The notes under the pieces: generated by a model
Told to the model about the DNA's origin: nothing
Databases searched by the model: none
The model's input: only the letters and a program-made list of their open reading frames with translations
Part shown: piece by piece, positions 59,901-64,000 of the stretch
Layout: each line of letters opens with the position of its first letter
How positions within the stretch are numbered: the stretch's first letter is position 1
DNA from: Xiphophorus maculatus
Lineage: Eukaryota > Chordata > Actinopteri > Cyprinodontiformes > Poeciliidae
Direction of reading: 5' to 3'
NCBI RefSeq assembly: GCF_002775205.1
Contig: NC_036460.1
Span: 19,858,751-19,922,750, forward strand
Length of the DNA stretch: 64,000 nucleotides
Program-made: the position numbers and the translations under genes

Positions 59901-62558
59901 CAGTGAACGGGTAAGGAAACAGAAAATGGGCCTTGGGTTCACAAAGTCGTTGCTGTTTCAGTTTACACAAAACTTGATACAAAAGTGCATAACGTTCTAA
60001 TTAATTTTATTTTCAACAGATGACAAAAATAGGATATGCAGATTCTAAAGGATATAAAGGCATGTCATTTTTTCTTTCCTTTTTAAAATGACAACAAAAA
60101 TCAAAATATGACAACTTCTCCCATAAGATTGCTCCACTTAATAAAGGGAAAGAAGCAATATGGAGCAATATGTTTGTATAGTAAAAAGTCATTAGACAGA
60201 CACAATACAATGTTATTCTAGTGATCAAGAATAAATTTTCTAAGACAAATTTAAGTGGTCTACTTTATACCTTCTAAACTATGTTTTGTCATAAGAACAT
60301 TTTATAATTGTATTTCTCAAGACTCAGTATCTGCCACATTTTTTTCAGTTTGCATGTAAAACAATTGTATTATATTTGTGTCCTAGTACATTTTTCCGTT
60401 GAATGCCAATGACATGGCTAATATATCTGGTGGGAAGATTGCTTCGGTTTCATCACAATTGTCTCGGCACTTAGAGTTTGCTGTAGCAAGGCTTGAAATT
60501 TCCTGTCTTATTTTGAATGGTTAAAAAAACTAAGTTAGCTTTTACTGCTGTAACTGAGTTACAGCATTGATTTAAATCCAAAGATTAAAAGGCAAATTGT
60601 CAAACAAGTATGAACAGGTGGCGGCGTGCTGTGCAGAGCTAGAGCGAGCGCCTCACATAAACAAGCCATAAGTCTTCAACAAGCCATTGGGAGTTCGATT
60701 CAGGACCCTGAGGCCTTTGCTTTGTGTCTCCCCCTTCTTTTTCTGTCCATTCCCTGATTAGTAATGCAAATAAATTCACTCCTGTCTCAAAAAACCTTAA
60801 AAAAAGATTTGTTGGCGTCAACTTGGATTCTTAGAAAATTTGACACGTGCATACAAATTTAGGACTTAAGTTAATATGAAAATTAGATTTCAATCTGGAG
60901 AGACTCAGACGGAGATAAGAAGACAATTAGAAGAGTTTATTGACAAACAGAATTTAAAGTCTTTGGCGCTCGGGCTCCGGCTGGGGATAACGGTTATCGC
61001 AGCGTTAGCGATAGGCTTCGGATGAGCATCCCCGATGCTGTTAGGAACGTCATCCCCCAGGGCCCGGCACTGGTGGTGGAGGTTGAAGAAGGGTGCGGGC
61101 CTCAGGACCGGGCGAATGGAGGAGAAGGGGTGGTGGTGGGTTGAGCTCGGCTGGAGAGCGAAGGACGCCATGAATGAAGGTCTTTATCAGCTGGGACTTG
61201 GTCGATGATTGGACGTGACGTGGCTTGGTCCGGCGTTGATAGGTCGACGATTGTGGGCAGGTCGCTTCAATTAACGGGTCCCAGTGGGGATAAAAGAGTC
61301 TTCCAGTTTGAATTTGCGCCTAGGCTTCATTTGGTATAATTCTGTCAAATTAAAACTGAAGTAGTTTCTTAAGAATGACCACATATGTAGTGATGAATGA
61401 TAGCCACAATTTTTCTTTTGATAGTCACACTGAAAAGTGTGTATTGAATGGTCTGGTCTGGTTCTACACTGTGTTGTGTTTTTATTCTATTTTTGATTTG
61501 CATTTCAAACCTTCACTGTCTAACAAAACTCCATCTAGGCACAGGCATTGCATGTCAGTACAAGCTGTACATTTTTAAGTGGTTGGTGTTTGTTTATACT
61601 TGACACTTATGCCTATAAAAATAAACTAACAAAGAGCCCTAAAAATGCTGTTATTTCCAACTTTTTTTATATCTTTGCAAAGCTTTCAAACTGGAATTTT
61701 TCTTGAGTTTGCCCTCAAAGCTTCAAAACCCGTCATAACCTGGTTCCTTGGGGATCAGTCCAGTTCAAGCTGGATTGTCAGTGCATTACAACAGAGTTTC
61801 AAAATCACATCTCTGAGTGGCATTTTCTTGTTGTGAAAGTCATTGAACATTTACCAAAACATAATCCATCTGTGATACGTTCAAACAGGCCAACAATTTA
61901 GACAATCTTATCTATTTCCATGTGTTTGTACCTCTATTTTGGCCCTGAATAGATGTGATGTTTATTTGAAAACCCCCCGCTGATGTTCTCACTGCAGTGA
62001 AATGATAAATGTGAGAGAAGGTGATTTGCATGTCAAAATCAAAGCTTGTAAATGTCAGCTGATCTGTCCGCGCCAAATAGCATCACTGGGGGGGGGGAAG
62101 AGGAGTGTGGACAAGACGTTAAATTAATAACATAAGGGAGTTATGTTGAAAGAATCATCTTACAGATTCTAGGCTATGGCTGGCCACATCTTTGATATCT
62201 TTGTTATGTCCTTGTTTGAGACTCTGACTCACCACGCACAAACACACCAGTGTGTCTTTTTCTTGGAAATCTCATTAATCCTTTATCTGCGGTCTACATA
62301 TCTGAATAACCCATTCATATTTTTAGCAGAAATAACAGCAAGAAAAATAGATTTGGAATATGGTCGTACAAAACCTTAACAACAAAATAACACCAGTGAC
62401 AGACAAGCCCACTCACCTATCTCAAAGCTCCCATCAATGACTCCTATTAGGTAGCTGGGGATGTCAAAGCGTCTTTCCAGCTGGGTTATTGTGCTCTTCA
62501 TGTAGCTCCCCGACAGCGCCTTGGCAAAATAGGCGAATGACAATGCTACCAGAAACAT
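41914..62558 (-). CDS. slco1c1: Solute carrier organic anion transporter, OATP1C1-like (5'-partial, 13 exons)
   Basis: Sodium-independent organic anion transporter at the plasma membrane; OATP1C1 carries thyroxine and steroid conjugates at the blood-brain barrier. Exons in transcript order: 62417-62558, 57372-57504, 55968-56083, 55751-55897, 55181-55279, 51043-51291, 50685-50849, 48389-48584, 47114-47279, 46721-46893, 42752-42816, 42432-42549, 41914-42154; 669 codons plus TGA. The first starts at [17 protein letters not shown], directly after an acceptor, so that Met is probably internal and an N-terminal exon lies beyond the window. Landmarks: [39 protein letters not shown]; the OATP signature [13 protein letters not shown]; the Cys-rich Kazal-like loop (CNSDCFCSS...[16 protein letters not shown]) split over exons 9-10; [20 protein letters not shown]. 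The C-terminus HTQL is a class I PDZ ligand. Family certain; the 1c1 assignment is likely but 1d/1e/1f fish paralogues were not excluded. Confidence 0.9.
45540..45760 (+). mobile_element. LINE 3' end with TTATC-type tail
   Basis: GAATTTCGTTGTCCTTGAGA...ACAATGACAATAAAG followed by GATTTATCTTATCTTATC is the typical 3' terminus of L2-like vertebrate LINEs, ending in a short tandem repeat. Only the tail is present. Confidence 0.65.
46530..46680. mobile_element. Degenerate tRNA-related SINE fragment
   Basis: GGGAAGAACATGCGAAACCCC...GATTTAATCCCAGAACATTC...CAACCGTGCAACCAACTA matches in reverse the region after a tRNA B box in a common fish repeat. A related copy lies at 54080-54200. Only the right part is recognisable. 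Confidence 0.5.
47280..48388 (-). other. slco1c1 intron
   Basis: AT-rich intron between exons 9 and 8. No recognised feature. Confidence 0.4.
48585..50684 (-). other. slco1c1 intron (2.1 kb)
   Basis: The left part (48600-49190) is plain intron; the remainder is the purine-rich repeat described at 49190-50610. Confidence 0.4.
49190..50610. repeat. Purine-rich interspersed repeat of unknown class in a slco1c1 intron
   Basis: The plus strand is strongly A/G-biased, with irregular recurring TCTGGAG / GGAGATGA / GGTTCTGGAG motifs between about 49540 and 50200. Both sides carry AGAGGNGGYRR...GAYTGATAR-like and GGAGAGCAGGAACAAGCAGG text typical of teleost LTR-element untranslated parts. No coding domain or clean ends seen. 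Confidence 0.4.
51795..52230 (+). mobile_element. Tc1-like transposase C-terminal relic
   Basis: Plus-strand fragments: QQDNDPKH-like text (AGCAGGACAATGATCCAAAA), [10 protein letters not shown], then [17 protein letters not shown] and [14 protein letters not shown] before TAG. The stretch expected to carry the catalytic WPSQSPDLNP-type motif is missing or scrambled. Inactive. Confidence 0.8.
53168..53658. mobile_element. hAT miniature element with degraded 8-bp target duplication
   Basis: The body is 53176-53650 (475 bp), ends CAGTGGTTCTCAAAC and GTTTGAGAACCACTG (perfect 15-bp inverted repeats). GTACCCC motifs recur just inside both ends. Flanks are GCCTAGAC (53168-53175) and ACCTAAAC (53651-53658), 6 of 8 identical. 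No transposase. Confidence 0.85.
53735..53783. repeat. (AC)n microsatellite, interrupted by GC-rich units
   Basis: ACACACACACGCGCCCCCGCCCACGCCTGCGCGCACACACAC; compound dinucleotide tract in an intron. Confidence 0.85.
53826..54030 (-). mobile_element. tRNA-derived SINE
   Basis: Read on the minus strand it begins GTGCCGTGGTGGCGTAGTGG, with an A-box-like TAGTGGTTAGTG and a B box GGGTTCGACTCCC. It then has a tRNA-unrelated body (GCCGCATGTCTTCCCCCC, CTGTCAGCCTACTGTCATAT, GGGACACTAGAGCCCAC) and an A-rich tail (TAAAAAAAAG). It is nearly intact, implying a fairly recent insertion, and is not a functional tRNA gene. Confidence 0.85.
54080..54200. mobile_element. SINE-like fragment
   Basis: GGAGAACATGCAAACTCCAT...GGGATTCGAATCCAGGACCTT...GCTACAAAGCAACAGTGCTA is a widespread fish repeat with a palindromic B-box-like core. 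Partial copy. Confidence 0.55.
54745..55130 (-). mobile_element. Tc1/mariner relic (5' half)
   Basis: Same family as 8010-8925: GAATGTTGCTCTGAGAG, TAACCTAACTCTGATTTAAAC, CCTCTGAGACCTTCA, then the terminal repeat TTTGTGTTGGTCTATCACAT and CATCTAAATACTTTTGAATG ending at the poly-site GGTACTGTA. Transposase absent or reduced to the N-terminal part. Confidence 0.7.
56084..57371 (-). other. slco1c1 intron
   Basis: Contains the Tc1 relic at 56200-56440 and very AT-rich low-complexity sequence at 56850-56990. Confidence 0.45.
56200..56440 (+). mobile_element. Tc1-like transposase C-terminal relic
   Basis: The plus-strand ORF contains [16 protein letters not shown] followed by PPNIKNLEF, the well-known segment after the last catalytic Asp in Tc1 transposases. 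A frame slip follows, then GLIAVMS-like text. No upstream half is present. Confidence 0.75.
57806..58401 (+). mobile_element. Solo LTR of an endogenous LTR retroelement
   Basis: The LTR body is 57811-58396 (586 bp), beginning TGTGAGG and ending CCTACA (TGT...ACA). It is flanked on both sides by the same 5-mer GTTGC (57806-57810 and 58397-58401), the expected target duplication. A TATA-like TTTAAAAG is at about 58233, with a short purine-rich tract and an ATAAAG signal further down. No gag, pol or env sequence lies next to it, so internal parts were probably lost by LTR-LTR recombination. Family unknown. Confidence 0.8.
59506..59519. promoter_or_regulatory. RFX X-box-like palindrome
   Basis: GTTGCCATGGCAAT fits the X-box pattern GTNRCC-N(0-3)-RGYAAC except for the last base. 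Intronic in slco1c1. Function not shown. Confidence 0.35.
60615..60810 (+). mobile_element. tRNA-derived SINE, older copy
   Basis: GGCGGCGTGCTGTGCAGAGC start, B-box-like GAGTTCGATTCAGG near 60690, CTTTGTGTCTCCCCC body and a TCTCAAAAAACCTTAAAAAA tail. Same general design as 53826-54030 but a different sequence. Confidence 0.6.
60896..61300 (-). mobile_element. GC-rich LTR-like block
   Basis: On the minus strand this reads a CpG-rich U3-like stretch, a TTTTAT box near 61288, then CAATAAACTCTTCTAATTG followed by CTCCGTCTGAGTCTCTCCA, an R-U5-like tail after a poly(A) signal. It contrasts sharply with the AT-rich intron. No target duplication or partner LTR found, so boundaries and class are tentative. 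Confidence 0.45.
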
Positions 62559-64000
62559 CTGGAGAATTGAATGAGAGGAGGAAATAAGAGAAAATATTTA
62601 CAAGAACAAAAAATGGATTTTGCTATTAGAACAGTGGCAGTTTTGTGGATTGGGCGCAATGCCAATGGCAACAGCTTTGACTAAGTTCATAATCTTTGAA
62701 CAATTGGAAAAAATGTCCCGTTTTAAGGCACAAATGTCTAGGCTACTTAAGTGTGTTTACAGTTTATTTTCAATATGGTCTTTAAAAGAATATGGCTTTA
62801 AATACCCCCAAATGTAAAGTCTATTACCTCTTTTGTTCTGAATTTTTAGGGCAAATAGCTGAAATATTGTGCGCACTAGACACACAGTAATGCAATTCTT
62901 TAGATTATGGTTTACTGCTTTGTTTTTGACAATGTTGTCAAGTGAGTTTATTTTGAACTAAGTTTCCAATGATTTTTTTTGCTTTGAAGCTTGATCCTTT
63001 AGGTTATTGGTGTTTTTTTTTGTAATAATAGAAAACTAAGGACCTTTTCCAATATTGCGTGGTGTGCTTAATTTGTCTGTGAAGTCAGAACTCTTATCTG
63101 GACAGTCACAATCAAGCAGGTTCAAGGTTTGATGAAACTTAGGACTCGGTGGTATTGGCACTTCATCCCTACCTAACCCCATTTTCTTTCTGTTAAGTGT
63201 AGCTCATAAACCTGCAAAGTAGACTATTAGTAGATTATTACACAATTTCTGTGATAATCTAGTAAGTAGATTATTACATTGCATATCTGTTTTTTGTTAA
63301 AGCAGGTGCAAAATGAGACCAAGTCATGTGCTAATTCCTACCTAACATGTGGTCTGTATGAGTCATCAATCACAGCCAGCCAGCTAATAAAAAAAGGTAA
63401 GTGTAAAACAACACCATTGGGAAAAGTAAAAAATGGTAAAGAGTGAACTGTGTCAGCACACAGTGTAAAGCTGCAGTAAGTTTATGTGTTTAGATCAAAT
63501 GAGTAATCTGGTCCTTGTTTTACTCTTCTTCAGCTTGGACAAAAAGGGGAAAGGGAGGTGAAAGCAGAGGTGGGGTTGTCACAAGCTAGCATGGACTTTA
63601 TTAAATATGTCTTTGACAGATGAAGCAACACTAAAAATGAACATAGGCCCTGATTATGCAGGTTTGTCACCAGGTTGTACTATTTGAAGGTTTTATGTTT
63701 TCTTTTTGAGGCATCCTATGGTATTCAGTCCAACTATTAAATATGTTTACCAAAAAAAACAATTTCCTTTCGCAGAGTGAAAAATTTGATATTCTTTGTT
63801 TTGCACATAAAAGCAGGTCTGTTGATTTCTTGAACTATTTTGTATTATTCCACAGACTTTTTAAGTAAAAAATATAGTTACAATGGAAAAAGTGGAATTC
63901 AAAAAAATAGACATACAGAGTGGAAATAAAAAAATATGAAAGGATTTCATAGGGAACTATTACAGCATTCCCATTGGTGTGTGTCACTTATGTCATTAGC
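62559..64000 (-). other. slco1c1 upstream intron, N-terminal exon not found
   Basis: No credible SLCO N-terminal exon seen. Contains a poly(G) run at about 62087-62096 just outside and AT-rich sequence. Nothing else supported. Confidence 0.4.

Larger units (their letters stand above)
57505..62416 (-). other. slco1c1 intron (4.9 kb)
   Basis: Contains a solo LTR (57806-58401), an RFX-type motif (59506-59519), a SINE-like unit (60615-60810) and a GC-rich LTR-like block (60896-61300). The remainder is AT-rich with no recognised features. Confidence 0.5.

Noticed and set aside
60905-61171. 88-aa minus-strand ORF as a gene
   Set aside because: Pro/Ser/His-rich frame within the GC-rich LTR-like block; no conserved domain.
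62376-62558. Start of the OATP protein at the Met at 62558
   Set aside because: It directly follows a splice acceptor, and relatives have about 40 residues before this point, so it is probably an internal residue.

Overview
This window is nuclear DNA from a ray-finned fish, most likely a percomorph teleost. It holds intron-split vertebrate genes with GT-AG junctions, AT-rich introns, CA and CT microsatellites, and many old copies of teleost-type Tc1/mariner and hAT transposons and tRNA-derived SINEs. There are no operons, no bacterial features and no CRISPR arrays. I could not narrow it to a species. Every splice junction below was placed by hand from reading frame, splice consensus and remembered family sequence, with no alignment run.

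Layout. (1) 1-25440, plus strand: the 3' 18 coding exons (737 codons) of vps53, a tethering subunit shared by GARP and EARP; the first roughly 95 codons lie left of the window. (2) 26376-29390, plus: rflnb (refilin B, formerly fam101b), three coding exons, 204 aa. (3) 30711-33830, plus: dus4l, a tRNA-dihydrouridine synthase, six coding exons, 311 aa. (4) about 34690-38880, plus: bcap29, an ER membrane BAP29 protein, a non-coding first exon plus seven coding exons, 238 aa, ending in a KKDD retrieval signal. (5) 41914-62558, minus: an OATP1-type organic anion and thyroid hormone transporter, best matched to slco1c1, 13 coding exons, 669 aa; its N-terminal exon lies right of the window. bcap29 and slco1c1 converge tail to tail. 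Coding exons total about 6.5 kb; the rest is intron, UTR and repeat.

How the genes relate. They do not form a pathway. vps53-rflnb is a neighbour pair also found in mammals (human 17p13.3), dus4l-bcap29 is another (human 7q22), and slco1c1 is on human 12p12, so the window joins three blocks that are separate in human. Three of the products act in the endomembrane system or at the plasma membrane (VPS53 at the Golgi, BCAP29 in the ER, the OATP at the cell surface), but I see no regulatory link.

Non-genic DNA. There are at least seven Tc1-like relics with recognisable transposase or end sequence, two Tc1-derived miniature elements (one carrying the vps53 polyadenylation signal), two hAT-type miniature elements with recognisable 8-bp target duplications, a solo LTR bounded by TGT...ACA with a perfect 5-bp duplication, a second GC-rich LTR-like block, SINEs, LINE fragments and several striking overlapping perfect hairpins in vps53 introns. 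I found no convincing new biological system. The overlapping hairpins, the composite synteny, the transposon-borne poly(A) site and the GC-AG intron are the points most worth a second look.
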